Below, in pieces: positions 45,570-55,538 of a stretch of DNA of 64,000 bases (its first letter is position 1; each line of letters opens with the position of its first letter). Made by a program: the position numbers and the translations under genes. The DNA lies in NCBI RefSeq assembly GCF_003970925.1, contig NZ_RWJF01000001.1, forward strand, positions 2,412,501 through 2,476,500, given 5' to 3'. A model generated the notes under the pieces. The model had not been told where the DNA came from, ran no database searches, and saw only the letters and a list, made by a program, of their open reading frames with translations. The stretch comes from Sphingomonas ginkgonis (GTDB lineage Bacteria; Pseudomonadota; Alphaproteobacteria; Sphingomonadales; Sphingomonadaceae).

Positions 45570-47086
45570 GCGCATTGACCCGCCCGACACCGCCCTCGAC
45601 TGACCGGTCGCTAGCGACCGAGACCCGGCTGATCCGCCGCGGTGTAGGATGGAACGCGGTCGGCACGAGCGTCAGCAAGGGCGCTGGCATCCTCGCCAAG
45701 CTGGTCCTCGCCCGCCTGCTGCTGCCCGAACATTTCGGTTTCGTCAGCATGGTGGTGGTGTTCACCTCCGTCACCCGCATCGTCGCCGACCTGGGCTTCA
45801 GACTGTCGTTGATCCAGCGAAAGTCGGACGGGCACAGCAAGCGATTGTACGACAGCGCCTTCTGGCTGCTGCTCGCCGCCGCGCTGGTGATGATCGGGGT
45901 AATGGCGCTGCTCGGCGTGCCGCTGCTGACCTGGTTCTACGGCGAACCGCGGCTGGGCGGCGTCGCGCTGGCGATGAGCAGCATCGTCATCTTCCAGAAC
46001 CTGCAGGTGGTGCCGGAAGCCCGGCTGGCACGGACGATGCGCTTCAAGCAGATCGCGATCGCCGACATCGTCGGGATGCTCGTCGGCGGTCTCGGCGCGG
46101 TCCTGCTCGCGCTGGCCGGCGCGGGCGTGTGGAGCCTCGTTGCGCAGACCCTGCTCGCGGCAGCCGTCACGTCGTTCGTCAACTTCGCCTGCGCCGGATG
46201 GCGGCCGCGCCTGCGCATCGACTTCGGACTGCTCGCGCAGATCGGCGCCTTCAGCCGTTTCATCGTCGGCTCGCGGGTGCTCATCTCGCTGCAGCAGAAC
46301 CTCGACTATCTGCTGATCGGCAAGCTCATCGGCGCGCATGCGCTCGGCATCTACTCGATCGCCTTTTTGCTCACCGAAACCCTCCGGTCGCAGGCCTATT
46401 GGCTGGTCAGCAAGGCCGTCTTTCCATTCTACAGCCGGGCTGCCGGTCGCAGCGCCGACATCCGCGCCGTCTATTTGGGGACCGTCCGTTATCTCGCGCT
46501 TGCCATCGTCCCCGTGTCGTTGGTGCTGATCCTCTTCGCGCCCGACTTCGTCCCGCTGCTGTTCACCGCCAAGTGGCTCGCCGCCGTCGTCCCGATCCAG
46601 CTGCTCGCCCTCGTCAGCATGGTGGTCGCCTCCGCCGGCACCCCGGGCGAGGTGCTGCGCGGGATCGGACGTCCCGACGTCGACTTCCGCATCAATCTCG
46701 GTGTCGCCCTTCTCGTCGCGGTTCCCGGCCTGTGGCTCGGGATCCGCTGGCTGGGTCTTCCCGGCGCGGCGCTCGCGGTGCTCGCCCACTCGCTCGTCTC
46801 GCGGATTGCCTATCTGCTGGCGCTCCGCCGCCTGATCGGTCTCGGCACCGCCGATGTCGGTCGAGCGCTCGTGCCGGCCATCGCCGGCGGCTTGCTGATG
46901 GTGCTGGTGCGACTACTGCTCCAGCCCGTGCCCTGGCTGGTGGCGGCCGTGGCAGCCACCGCGGCCTATGTCGCAGCCACCCTCCCCCTCCTGTTGCCGC
47001 AGCTCCGTACGATGCTGCGCAAGCCTTCCACCGTCCACCGGTCGGAAGGCCAGCAGCCCGTTCAGCCACTGCGTCGCGCCGCCTGA
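45566..47086 (+). CDS. lipopolysaccharide/EPS flippase (Wzx-like, MOP family)
   Basis: Polytopic membrane protein of 506 aa with about 12-14 helices. Near the N-terminus RRGVGWNAVGTSVSKGAGI and LARLLLPEHFGFVSMVVVF are typical for the WzxC/polysaccharide-synthesis group; QQNLDYLLIGKLIGAHALGIYSIAF lies midway. It moves lipid-linked repeat units across the inner membrane. It seems to start at TTG 45566, overlapping the transferase stop (TTGA); a TTG at 45575 is a further option. No ATG is available before the first helix. Confidence 0.88.
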   Translation: MSALTRPTPPSTDRSLATETRLIRRGVGWNAVGTSVSKGAGILAKLVLARLLLPEHFGFVSMVVVFTSVTRIVADLGFRLSLIQRKSDGHSKRLYDSAFWLLLAAALVMIGVMALLGVPLLTWFYGEPRLGGVALAMSSIVIFQNLQVVPEARLARTMRFKQIAIADIVGMLVGGLGAVLLALAGAGVWSLVAQTLLAAAVTSFVNFACAGWRPRLRIDFGLLAQIGAFSRFIVGSRVLISLQQNLDYLLIGKLIGAHALGIYSIAFLLTETLRSQAYWLVSKAVFPFYSRAAGRSADIRAVYLGTVRYLALAIVPVSLVLILFAPDFVPLLFTAKWLAAVVPIQLLALVSMVVASAGTPGEVLRGIGRPDVDFRINLGVALLVAVPGLWLGIRWLGLPGAALAVLAHSLVSRIAYLLALRRLIGLGTADVGRALVPAIAGGLLMVLVRLLLQPVPWLVAAVAATAAYVAATLPLLLPQLRTMLRKPSTVHRSEGQQPVQPLRRAA

Positions 47087-47229
47087 AGACAGCGCCGGCA
47101 CCGTCGCCGGCCTAGGCCCAACGATCGGTTGACATGCCGGACCCCGGCGCTCACCCCGGTACCGAGCAGCTTGCCCCGCCCTGCGTGACGTTCGCCGCCG
47201 GCAAGCACAGGCAATCAGGGGAGCGCCCA

Positions 47230-48966
47230 TTGTTCCTGCCGGCCGCGTTCCGCAACAGCTTGACGGTACAGGCCGCGCTCCAGGCCTGTCGGCGCCACTT
47301 CCTCTACGCCGCCCTGTTCAGCGCTGCGGCGAACCTCCTTTTCATCGCGCCGATGCTCTACATGCTCCAGGTCTATGACCGCGTCGTGCCGGCGCAGGGC
47401 CAGACCACCTTGCTGTTCCTCACCCTGATCCTGATCGGCGCGCTGCTCGCGCTGGCCGGACTGGATGCGCTGCGATTCCGCCTGCTGGTCCGCGCGGGAG
47501 CCTGTCTCGACGGAGCACTCGCGCCCCAAGTGATGCGCTCCACCTTCCTTCAGGGTGACGCCCATCCGCGACTCGCCCGGCAGGCGATGCGCGAGTTCGA
47601 CACGCTGCGTCAGGCGCTGACCGGTCCGGCGATGCTCGGCGCGCTCGATGCGCCATGGATCCCGGTCTATGTCGCGGTCGCCTTTCTCATCCATTTCTGG
47701 ATGGGCATGCTGGCCGTCGCCGGCGCCGCGCTGATCGCGCTGCTCGCGTGGCGGAACGAGCAGGAGACTCGCGAGCCGTTGCAGCAGGCCAACACCGCCG
47801 CCGCCCGCGCCTACGCCAGCTACGACACGGCGATCGCGTCGGCCGACGTGGTCCGCGCGCTCGGCCTTCGCGAAGCACTTGTCCGCGGCCATGGCGAGGA
47901 ACGGCGCGACTCGCTGGCGCTGCAGACCGGCGCCGGGATCGCCTCCGCGCGGCTCGCCGCCGAATCCAAGTTCGTCCGCCTCTTCCTTCAGTCCTCGGCG
48001 CTGGGTCTCGGCGCGCTGCTGGCCATCGACGGGCTGATCAGCCCCGGCGCCATCTTCGCCTCGAGCTTCATCGTCGGCCGGGCGATGGCGCCGATCGACC
48101 AGCTGGTGGGCGGGTGGCGCAGCATCGTGCAGGCCCGCGGGGCGATCGCCGTCCTTGACCGCCTGCTCGGCGGCAATCCGCTCGACGTGTCGCGCACGCT
48201 CCTGCCCGCGCCGACCGGTCGTCTCGACGTTCGCGGCCTCGGCATCGCCACCCCGGACCGCCAGCTGATCATCGCCAACATCAGCTTCCAGCTGAAGCCC
48301 GGCGAATTCGCGGCGATCGTCGGGCCGAGCGGCGCCGGCAAGTCGACGCTGGTGCGCGCCCTCGCGGGAGCGCTGACGCCGTCGACCGGCGAGGTCCGCT
48401 TCGACGGCGCCGAGCAGCGGGACTGGGACCCCGAGCAGCTGGCTCGCCACATCGGCTACATGCCGCAGGAGACGGTGCTGCTCGCCGGCTCGGTCAAGGC
48501 CAACATCTCTCGCTTCCAGGGCTGGATGGGAGAGCCCGGCGACGCGATCGACGAACAGACGGTCGCTGCGGCGCGGCTCGCCGGAGCCCACGACATGATC
48601 CTGGCGCTGCCGGGCGGCTACGACCACCGGATCGAGCTCGGCGGGCGCGGGCTGTCCGCCGGTCAGGCGCAGCGCATCGCGCTGGCGCGCGCCCTGTTCC
48701 GCGACCCCGCCTACATCATCCTCGACGAACCCAATGCGAGCCTCGACAGCGAAGGCGACGCGCAGCTCATCCGCACGCTCGAGCAGCTCAAGGCGCAAGG
48801 GCGGACCATTCTCGTCGTCGCACACCGGCTCAGCATGCTGCCGGTGGTCGACCGACTGCTGGTGATCCGCGACGGACAGCTGGCCCTGTCGGGTCCGCGC
48901 GACGAGGTGATGCGCAAGCTTGCCCCGCCGCAGCAGCAGGTGACCAGCCGGGAGCCCGCCCAGTGA
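47230..48966 (+). CDS. type I secretion ABC permease/ATPase
   Basis: Protein of 578 aa: membrane domain (about 25-290; LLFIAPMLYMLQVYDRVVP) and ATPase (about 330-560; Walker A GPSGAGKST, signature LSAGQAQRIA, Walker B AYIILDEP, H-loop VAHR). No N-terminal C39 or CLD domain, which fits the PrtD/HasD/AtrD group. It exports unprocessed RTX-type proteins. The TTG at 47230 is preceded by GGGGAG at normal distance and matches the family N-terminus; ATG 47134 would add 32 residues and lacks a ribosome-binding site. Overlaps the HlyD gene by four bases. The RTX protein at 29436 is the likely cargo. Confidence 0.92.
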   Translation: MFLPAAFRNSLTVQAALQACRRHFLYAALFSAAANLLFIAPMLYMLQVYDRVVPAQGQTTLLFLTLILIGALLALAGLDALRFRLLVRAGACLDGALAPQVMRSTFLQGDAHPRLARQAMREFDTLRQALTGPAMLGALDAPWIPVYVAVAFLIHFWMGMLAVAGAALIALLAWRNEQETREPLQQANTAAARAYASYDTAIASADVVRALGLREALVRGHGEERRDSLALQTGAGIASARLAAESKFVRLFLQSSALGLGALLAIDGLISPGAIFASSFIVGRAMAPIDQLVGGWRSIVQARGAIAVLDRLLGGNPLDVSRTLLPAPTGRLDVRGLGIATPDRQLIIANISFQLKPGEFAAIVGPSGAGKSTLVRALAGALTPSTGEVRFDGAEQRDWDPEQLARHIGYMPQETVLLAGSVKANISRFQGWMGEPGDAIDEQTVAAARLAGAHDMILALPGGYDHRIELGGRGLSAGQAQRIALARALFRDPAYIILDEPNASLDSEGDAQLIRTLEQLKAQGRTILVVAHRLSMLPVVDRLLVIRDGQLALSGPRDEVMRKLAPPQQQVTSREPAQ

Positions 48967-50333
48967 CCGGCAGCCTGCCCACCCTCTCCCGTCGCAGCCC
49001 CGCGCTGCTCGCCGCGCCCGACCCGGTCCGTGCCGCCGAACCCGGCGGCGACATCCGCGCCGGGCTGATCATCCTGCTGCTCTTCTTCGTCCTGTTCCTC
49101 GGCTGGGCAGCGCTGGCCCCCCTCGACGCCGTCGCGATCGCACCCGGCCGCCTCGCAGTCTCGGGGGAGCGCCAGACCGTCCAGCACCCGACCGGCGGCG
49201 TGGTCGCCAGCATCCATGTGGTCGAGGGCTCGCGGGTCCGCCAGGGACAGGTGCTCGTCCAGCTGGCCGCGGCGGAAACGAGGGGAGAGGAACGCGCCCG
49301 CGCCGGCCAGGCGATAGCGCTGCTGGCCCAGCGTGCCCGCCTGCAGGCCGAGCAATCGGGGCAGAACATGATCGTCCCGCCCCCGCAATTCTACGGGCTG
49401 AGCGGTGACGACCGGGTCGACGCGGAGCAGGCGCTCGCGCTGCAGCGGACCCAGCTCGCCACCCGCCGCTCGGTGCTGATCGCGCAGCAGCGGGTGCTCG
49501 GACAGCAGGTCGCGCAGGCCGCCAGCCAAGGCTCAGGCTACGACCAGCGTGCCGGCTCCATCCGGCGCCAGATCAAGCTGCTCGACGACGAGCTCAACAG
49601 CCTGCGCAAGGTCGCGGCGGAAGGGTTCGTGTCGCTCAACCGGGTGCGCGCGCTGGAACGCGCCAAGGCCGATCTGGAGGGGCAGCTGGCGCAAAGTCGC
49701 GCGACCGTCGCCAGCAGTTCCAGCCTCGCCGGGCAGAGCCGCCTCGAGATCCTCGCCGCCGGCACCACCTACCAGGACCGGGTCGGCGCCGAGCTTCGCG
49801 ACGTCAACAACGCGCTGGCCGATGCGCTGCCCAAGTGGGAAGCGGCGCGCGACCAGCTCAACCGAGCTGCCATCCGGGCCCCCGCCACGGGCACCGTGGT
49901 CGGCCTGACCGTGTTCACCCCGGGCGGCGTGATCGGCGCCGGCCAGAAGTTGATGGACATCGTTCCTGACCGCGCGCCGCTCACCGTCGAGGCGCGGGTC
50001 GCGCCAGGCGACGCCGACGACATCTCCGCCGGCCAGCGGACCTTCGTTCGTTTCTTCACCTTGCACGAGCGCGCGCTGCCGGCGCTCGAGGGCCGGGTCA
50101 CGCGCGTCTCCGCCGACGCCTTCACCGACGAGCGTAACGGCGAGTCCTACTACACCGCCAACATCGAGGTGCCCCTCAGCGAGCTGCGCCAGATCGAGCA
50201 GCTGCGCGGCCGCAGCGCGCTGCGCGCCGGGATGCCCGTCAGCGTCGAGATCCCGCTCCGCAAGCGGACGGCGCTACGCTACGCCTTCGAGCCGCTGACC
50301 GACTCCCTCCGCCGCTCGTTCACCGAGCACTGA
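48963..50333 (+). CDS. type I secretion membrane fusion protein (HlyD family)
   Basis: Periplasmic adaptor of 456 aa. One membrane helix at about 30-52 (GLIILLLFFVLFLGWAALAP), a lipoyl half-motif (RQTVQHPTGGVVASIHVVEG), a long coiled-coil hairpin (about 95-270) and the second lipoyl/beta-barrel part (RAPATGTVVGLTVFTPGGV). It links the ABC transporter to a TolC-type channel, which is not in this window. GTG start overlaps the ABC stop (GTGA), so they form one operon. Confidence 0.93.
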   Translation: MTGSLPTLSRRSPALLAAPDPVRAAEPGGDIRAGLIILLLFFVLFLGWAALAPLDAVAIAPGRLAVSGERQTVQHPTGGVVASIHVVEGSRVRQGQVLVQLAAAETRGEERARAGQAIALLAQRARLQAEQSGQNMIVPPPQFYGLSGDDRVDAEQALALQRTQLATRRSVLIAQQRVLGQQVAQAASQGSGYDQRAGSIRRQIKLLDDELNSLRKVAAEGFVSLNRVRALERAKADLEGQLAQSRATVASSSSLAGQSRLEILAAGTTYQDRVGAELRDVNNALADALPKWEAARDQLNRAAIRAPATGTVVGLTVFTPGGVIGAGQKLMDIVPDRAPLTVEARVAPGDADDISAGQRTFVRFFTLHERALPALEGRVTRVSADAFTDERNGESYYTANIEVPLSELRQIEQLRGRSALRAGMPVSVEIPLRKRTALRYAFEPLTDSLRRSFTEH

Positions 50334-50335
50334 CG

Positions 50336-53251
50336 TCAGCGGGCCAGACGGATCCGCGCGCCTGCATAGACGTAGCGGCCAACCGGCGAGATCGGCACGT
50401 TGGTCTCGAACCCGATGTCCGGCTTCTGGTCGGCGAGATTGTTCACCCCGACGTAGAAGGCATAGCCGCCCGGCGTGGCGATCTCCGCCTGCACGTCGTG
50501 CTGCCACAGCGCCTTGTAGCGGAAGTAGCGCGGATCGACGAAGCTGGGATTGCCGTCCGTGTCGAACCGGCTGAACCGCCGCACCCCGTCCTGCCACCGT
50601 AGATTGTAGCTCAGCGTCAGCGCGCCATAGGTCCAGGTCGGCGAAAAATTGGCGTTCCACTTGGGCCGGAACAGCGTGTCGACATTGTTCTCGACCGCCG
50701 CCCCCGGGGTCGCCACCTGCTCTAGCCGATGGAGGTAGCCGCCAGTCAGCCGCAGGTCGAACCGGCCGAGCCGCGCCGTCGTCACCACATAGCTGGCGTT
50801 GAGCTCCAGGCCCGCGGTGCGGAACGCGGCGACATTCTGCGGCTGCACGGTGAAGCCGTTGATGAAGCCGGTCCCCTGCTCGCGGCTGATCGCCCGGCAG
50901 AAGACATTGTCGAGGTTCGGCTGGTCGACGCACAGGTTGGCGATGACGTTGGCGTCGGGCTGGCTGATCGCGTCGCGCAGGCGGATGTCGTACCAGTCGA
51001 GCGCGACGTTGAGCCCGCGCACGAAGCGCGGCCGGAGCACGACGCCGGCGGTCCAGGTGCGGGCCACCTCGGCGCGCAGGTTCGGATTGCCGGAGACGGT
51101 CCCGGGAATGAAGATGTTGGCGTTGGGATTGTTGGCGGCGGTGAAGCTCGCCGCGTTGCCGCCCAAGCCGCCGATCAACGCCAGGCAGTTGGCGGTGCGG
51201 TACTGGGTGCCGTTGTCGCGGTTGCCGAGATAGCATGGATCGGAGAAGAAGTTGCTCGTGCCGGTCGTAGGGCGGAAAATCTCGCCGATGTTTGGAGCCC
51301 GGACCGACCGCCCGTAGGAGCCGCGGAAGCTGAGGTCCCGAACCGGCGCCCAGATGCCGTTGAACTGGTAGGCGCGGGTGTTACCGACGGTCGAGTAGTG
51401 CGAGAAGCGCGCCGCTGCGCCGACCGACAGCGTGTCGGCGAAGCGGACGTTGCGGAGGATCGGCGCATTCACCTCGCCGAACAGCTCGCCGACGTCGAAC
51501 TTTCCGCTGCTCGGGGTCGGGATGATATATTCGTCATACTGGTAGAAGAGGTTGTCGACCAGCGATTGGGCGGGGCGGAACCGGCTCGTCTCGCGCCGGT
51601 ATTCGGCACCGGCGGCGAACTGCAGCGGGCCACCGGGCAGCGAGAAGAACTGTCCGAAGTCGCCGGTCAGCGATCCGGTCACCACCGTCTGGGTGATCCG
51701 CGCGTTGCTCGCCGGATCGCTGAGGTAGTAGTCGAACGAGGCCGGGCTGACGGTCGCCCCGCCGAACAGGTTGACCGGAACGCAACCGTCCGCCCGGGCC
51801 GCCGCCGAGCGGCAGACGATCTGCCCGGTCGCGGGATCGCGGATTGCGTCGAGCGCGAAGGTGAAGCGGTCGGCGAGCCGGTCGTTGAGCTTGGTCGCGC
51901 GGACGTCGGTGCGACCGTAGACCGCGGACACGTCGTAGCTCGCATGGTCGCTGATCCGCCCGGTCACGTCGAGCACGCCGCGCCAGGTCCGGCGACGATC
52001 GGCCTCGCCCTTGCGGGGGATGTCGAAATTGTTGCGGCTGATGTCGATCGAGCTCAACCCCGCGTCACGCGCGGCGGCAAGGATGGTCGCAGGAATGAAC
52101 GGATTGTCGAGCGCGATCGTCGCCGGATAGTCGCCGCCGAATCCTTCGAAGGTTCGCACCTTGGTCTGGACGAACTTGCCCTCAATGCTGATCTTGAACG
52201 CGTCGGACAGGTCATAGTGCGAGAGGAGATTGACTGCGTGGCGGCGGGTGCGCGGGAAGATGTCGCCGATGTAGCCGGCAACCGGCGTGTCGTCGCCGCC
52301 GACCGAATAGCCGTCGTTCTGGAGGAAGCGGCCGGGCGTGTAGATCGCGCCATCGCCGCGATAGACCTGGTCGCCGATGACGACATAGCCCTGGTTCGAT
52401 CCGTAGGGATAGCGCAGGTCGCCGACCGGCCCGACCTTGTAGCTGCCCGGCACGGTCGGATCGTAGTTGTCGAGATTGACGAAATATTGCCGCCGGTCGA
52501 GCCGCAGGTAACTGCGGTCGTCGTTGGCGAGCGGGTCCTCGGCGCTATACTCGTAGGCCAGGGTGATGTTGCCGCGCTTGTCCGCGAAGTTGTGCCCGGC
52601 GATCAGCGAGCCGAAGCGGTTGCCGGCATCGCCGCGCTGCGAGATCCCGGCCTGGCCGCGCGCCGCGATCCCGCTGAAGTCGCGGCGGAGAATGAAGTTC
52701 ACCACGCCGGAGACGCCGTCCGCGCCGTAGATCGCCGAGGCGGCGCCGGTCAGCACGTCGACGCGCTCGACGAGGTCGGTCGGGATGGCGTTGATGTCGA
52801 CCGCCGCGGTGTCCGGCTGGCCCGCGACGTGGCGCCGCCCGTTGACCAGCACCAGCGTCCGGTTGGGGCCGAGGCCGCGCAGATCGAGCAGGTTGAGCCC
52901 GACCTGGCCGAACGAGCCGTCGGCCTGCGATCGACCGGCGGTGCGGGTGCTGTCGAGCGAGTTGGTGAGCGCGGGCACGCGCTGCAGGAAGGTGGTGACG
53001 TTGGTCTCGCCCGAGCGCTGCAGCTCGGCGCTGCCGAGCGACACGATCGGGTTCGGGGAAGCGTAGTCGGGGCGGCGGATGCGCGAGCCGGTGACGACGA
53101 TCGCGCTCGCATCGGGAGCGTCCGTGGCAGGCACCCGCGCGCTCTCCGGCGGTGCCGGCGGGGGCGTCCCCTGCGCGGCAAGGCCAGTGGCCGGCAAGGC
53201 TGCTGCGGTGCTCGCAAGCAGCAGATGGCGCATGGTCGAAAACGGCGACAT
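50336..53251 (-). CDS. TonB-dependent receptor, next to carbohydrate ABC importer
   Basis: Outer-membrane receptor of 971 aa with a signal peptide (LLLASTAAALPATGLAAQ). Plug about 45-180: SAIVVTGSRIRRPDY, LNLLDLRGLGPNRTLVLVNG, AAVDINAIPTDLVERVDVLTG, ASAIYGADGVSGVVNFILRR. The barrel ends in VYAGARIRLAR without the usual final aromatic. It belongs to the iron-complex/vitamin-like architecture used for many ligands in sphingomonads. ATG 53251 has AGGGGG at eight bases. Divergent from the sugar ABC genes; the shared palindrome suggests joint control, so a carbohydrate ligand is likely. Confidence 0.92.
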   Translation of the reverse strand: MSPFSTMRHLLLASTAAALPATGLAAQGTPPPAPPESARVPATDAPDASAIVVTGSRIRRPDYASPNPIVSLGSAELQRSGETNVTTFLQRVPALTNSLDSTRTAGRSQADGSFGQVGLNLLDLRGLGPNRTLVLVNGRRHVAGQPDTAAVDINAIPTDLVERVDVLTGAASAIYGADGVSGVVNFILRRDFSGIAARGQAGISQRGDAGNRFGSLIAGHNFADKRGNITLAYEYSAEDPLANDDRSYLRLDRRQYFVNLDNYDPTVPGSYKVGPVGDLRYPYGSNQGYVVIGDQVYRGDGAIYTPGRFLQNDGYSVGGDDTPVAGYIGDIFPRTRRHAVNLLSHYDLSDAFKISIEGKFVQTKVRTFEGFGGDYPATIALDNPFIPATILAAARDAGLSSIDISRNNFDIPRKGEADRRRTWRGVLDVTGRISDHASYDVSAVYGRTDVRATKLNDRLADRFTFALDAIRDPATGQIVCRSAAARADGCVPVNLFGGATVSPASFDYYLSDPASNARITQTVVTGSLTGDFGQFFSLPGGPLQFAAGAEYRRETSRFRPAQSLVDNLFYQYDEYIIPTPSSGKFDVGELFGEVNAPILRNVRFADTLSVGAAARFSHYSTVGNTRAYQFNGIWAPVRDLSFRGSYGRSVRAPNIGEIFRPTTGTSNFFSDPCYLGNRDNGTQYRTANCLALIGGLGGNAASFTAANNPNANIFIPGTVSGNPNLRAEVARTWTAGVVLRPRFVRGLNVALDWYDIRLRDAISQPDANVIANLCVDQPNLDNVFCRAISREQGTGFINGFTVQPQNVAAFRTAGLELNASYVVTTARLGRFDLRLTGGYLHRLEQVATPGAAVENNVDTLFRPKWNANFSPTWTYGALTLSYNLRWQDGVRRFSRFDTDGNPSFVDPRYFRYKALWQHDVQAEIATPGGYAFYVGVNNLADQKPDIGFETNVPISPVGRYVYAGARIRLAR

Positions 53252-53288
53252 GTCCTGAACCCCCTAATGGTCGTATCCCGTTATTTTT

Positions 53289-53307
53289 CCGGTGACATCG
53301 ACACCGG
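53289..53307. promoter_or_regulatory. palindromic operator between TonB receptor and sugar ABC operon
   Basis: CCGGTG-ACATCGA-CACCGG is a 19-base inverted repeat, with two inner positions also symmetric. It lies 38 bases ahead of the receptor start and 94 ahead of the binding-protein gene. Size and GC core resemble LacI-family operators; no LacI gene is in the window. Confidence 0.45.
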
Positions 53308-53400
53308 ACCGAACAGTTCGTATTTGAAATCGTTCCCTTTGAAATTTGTTGGAAAGCTGCGGATAACCTGCCTGACCCCGCCCTGCTCCCACCGGTTCCG

Positions 53401-54660
53401 GTGACCGCCTGCGACCCTAGTCTCAGCCGACGGACCTTGCTGTCCGGCGCGGCGGCCACGCTGGCGGCGGGCTGCTCCGCCGTCGGCTCGCCCAACCGGC
53501 TGAGCCTGTGGGCGATGAGCTACCAGGGCGACTATTCGCCGATGCTGATGCCGGCTTTCACCCGCGCCACCGGGATCGACGTCGACGTCCAGTCGGTGCC
53601 CTGGACCGAAGCGCACCAGAAGCTGCTCACCGCGCACGCCGGCAACGCGCTGCCGGACGTGCTGATGCTGTCCAACGGCTGGATCGGGGAGTTCGCGATG
53701 ATCGGCGCTATCGCGCCGGTCCCCTCCCCGGCCCTGCTCGCCGACCTGGTGCCCGGTCTGCTCGACGGGACCCGGGTCGGCGGGACCGCCTTCGCCGTGC
53801 CCTGGTCGGCGGCTCCGCCCGTCCAGTTCTACCGCCGCGACCTCCTGGCGGACGCTGGCTACCCGGCAGCGCCCGAAAGCTGGGGGGAGTGGCGGCGGAT
53901 GGGGGCCGCGCTCAAGCGCCGGCGCCCCGACGACTTCGCCTTCCTGATGCTGCTCAACTGGCCGCAGACGCTGATCACGATGATGATCCAGACCGGCGCG
54001 CCCATGCTCCGCGATCGCAACACGCGCGGTCACTTTCAGACGCCCGAGGCGCGCGAGGCGCTCGCCTACTATGTCTCGCTGTTCACCGACGGCTACGCGC
54101 CGAAGGTCCTCTCCACCGAAGTCCAGGATCCGCTCGCGGCGCTGGCGCAGGGGCAATTCGCGGTCTGGCCGACCGGCCCGACGCTGCTGCTCGACCTTCA
54201 CCGCCGCCGGGCCGAGCTGCCGGCGGAGCGCTGGGGTACGGCGCGGCTCGCCGGTCCGGACGGCCCGACCCGTGCCACTGCCGAGGACGTCAGCCTGTGC
54301 GTGTCGGCCGCCTCGCCGCGACAAGCCGACGCGTGGCGGCTGGTTGCCCACCTCACGTCCCCGGCCAGCGAGCTTCGCTTCGCGTCGCTGATCGGCAACC
54401 TGCCCGCCCGGCGCAGTGCCTGGGCGTCGCTCGAGACCTCGGCGCCGATCCTCGCTCCCTTCGCGGCCCAGGTCCGCGAGATCGCGACCACGCCGCGGGT
54501 GGTCGAGTGGGAGCAGATCCAGACCGAGGTGCAGCTGATCGCCGAACGGGTCGTGCGCGGCCAGCTCAGCGTCGATCAGGGGCTCGCCGAGGCCGACCGC
54601 CATGTCGACCGGATCCTCGCCAAGCGCCGCGCGCTGGTCGAGGCGGGACGGCTCGCATGA
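53401..54660 (+). CDS. extracellular sugar-binding protein of ABC importer
   Basis: Family 1 solute-binding protein of 419 aa. The N-terminus combines a twin-arginine motif (SLSRRTLLSGAAATL) with a lipobox-like AAGC, so a Tat-exported lipoprotein is likely. Domain blocks LPDVLMLSNGWIGEFA, PWSAAPPVQFYRRDLL and GQFAVWPTGPTL are typical of maltose/glycerol-phosphate-type binding proteins. It catches sugar in the periplasm for the two permeases. The GTG start at 53401 has no evident ribosome-binding site. Overlaps the next gene by ATGA. Confidence 0.88.
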   Translation: MTACDPSLSRRTLLSGAAATLAAGCSAVGSPNRLSLWAMSYQGDYSPMLMPAFTRATGIDVDVQSVPWTEAHQKLLTAHAGNALPDVLMLSNGWIGEFAMIGAIAPVPSPALLADLVPGLLDGTRVGGTAFAVPWSAAPPVQFYRRDLLADAGYPAAPESWGEWRRMGAALKRRRPDDFAFLMLLNWPQTLITMMIQTGAPMLRDRNTRGHFQTPEAREALAYYVSLFTDGYAPKVLSTEVQDPLAALAQGQFAVWPTGPTLLLDLHRRRAELPAERWGTARLAGPDGPTRATAEDVSLCVSAASPRQADAWRLVAHLTSPASELRFASLIGNLPARRSAWASLETSAPILAPFAAQVREIATTPRVVEWEQIQTEVQLIAERVVRGQLSVDQGLAEADRHVDRILAKRRALVEAGRLA

Positions 54661-55538
54661 CCCGGCAGGAACGCACCGCCTGGCTGTTCACCGCGCCGGT
54701 CCTGACCATCATCGTCCTGGTCTTCATCCTCCCGACCCTGCTGGCGCTCGCGCTCAGCGTCACCGACTACAGCGTCTATGCGCTGGCGAGCTGGTCCAAC
54801 CTGTCGTTCATCGGGCTCGGCAACTTCACCGCCCTGCTCACCACACCTTTGTTCTGGCGCGCGCTCGGCAACACGCTGCTGTTCGCGCTGTTCGGCGTAC
54901 CGATGGCGGTCGGCACCTCGCTGCTCGCCGCGCTGCTGCTCAACGAGGCAACGGTCCGTTGGAAGCCGTTATGGCGGGTCGCGCTGTTCGCCCCCTATGT
55001 CACCAGCGTCGTCGCCACCGCCGTCGTATGGCGCTACGTCCTCAACACCCGCTACGGGCTGCTCAACTATGCGCTCGGGGCGGTCGGGATCGGGCCGGTT
55101 GACTGGCTCGGCAACCCCCACACCGCCATCCCCGCCATCCTCCTCTTCGTGACGTGGAAGATTTTCGGCTACAATATGATCGTGTTCACCGCCGCGCTCG
55201 CGGCCGTGCCGGCCGACCTGATGGAAGCGGCCCGCCTCGACGGTGCTTCCGCGTGGGAGCGGTTCCGCCACGTCACCCTTCCGGCGATCGGGCCGACCCT
55301 GCTGCTCGCCGCAGTCCTCAGCATCGCCGGCTTCTTCCAACTGTTCGCCGAACCGTACGTCATGACGATGGGCGGCCCGTCGCAGAGCACGGTGACGGTG
55401 CTCTACTTCATGTTCAACGAAGGCTTCCAGTGGTGGAACCTCGGGCTGGCCTCGGCGGTCGCGCTGATCCTCTTCGTGCTGACGCTCGCGGTCACGCTCG
55501 TCCAGACGCGGCTCGGGCGCCGCTACGAGTGGCTGTAG
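54657..55538 (+). CDS. carbohydrate ABC permease 1 (MalF/UgpA-like)
   Basis: Inner-membrane protein of 293 aa with about six helices; the EAA loop is EAARLDGASAWERFRHVTLP. AWLFTAPVLTIIVLVFILPT is the first helix. ATG 54657 overlaps the binding-protein stop (ATGA), and its own stop overlaps the next start by one base (TAGTG), showing a tightly coupled operon. Confidence 0.92.
   Translation: MTRQERTAWLFTAPVLTIIVLVFILPTLLALALSVTDYSVYALASWSNLSFIGLGNFTALLTTPLFWRALGNTLLFALFGVPMAVGTSLLAALLLNEATVRWKPLWRVALFAPYVTSVVATAVVWRYVLNTRYGLLNYALGAVGIGPVDWLGNPHTAIPAILLFVTWKIFGYNMIVFTAALAAVPADLMEAARLDGASAWERFRHVTLPAIGPTLLLAAVLSIAGFFQLFAEPYVMTMGGPSQSTVTVLYFMFNEGFQWWNLGLASAVALILFVLTLAVTLVQTRLGRRYEWL

Noticed and set aside
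47134..47229. Longer N-terminus of the T1SS ABC protein from ATG 47134
   Set aside because: It lacks a ribosome-binding site and the added residues are unlike the family, while TTG 47230 has GGGGAG at correct spacing.
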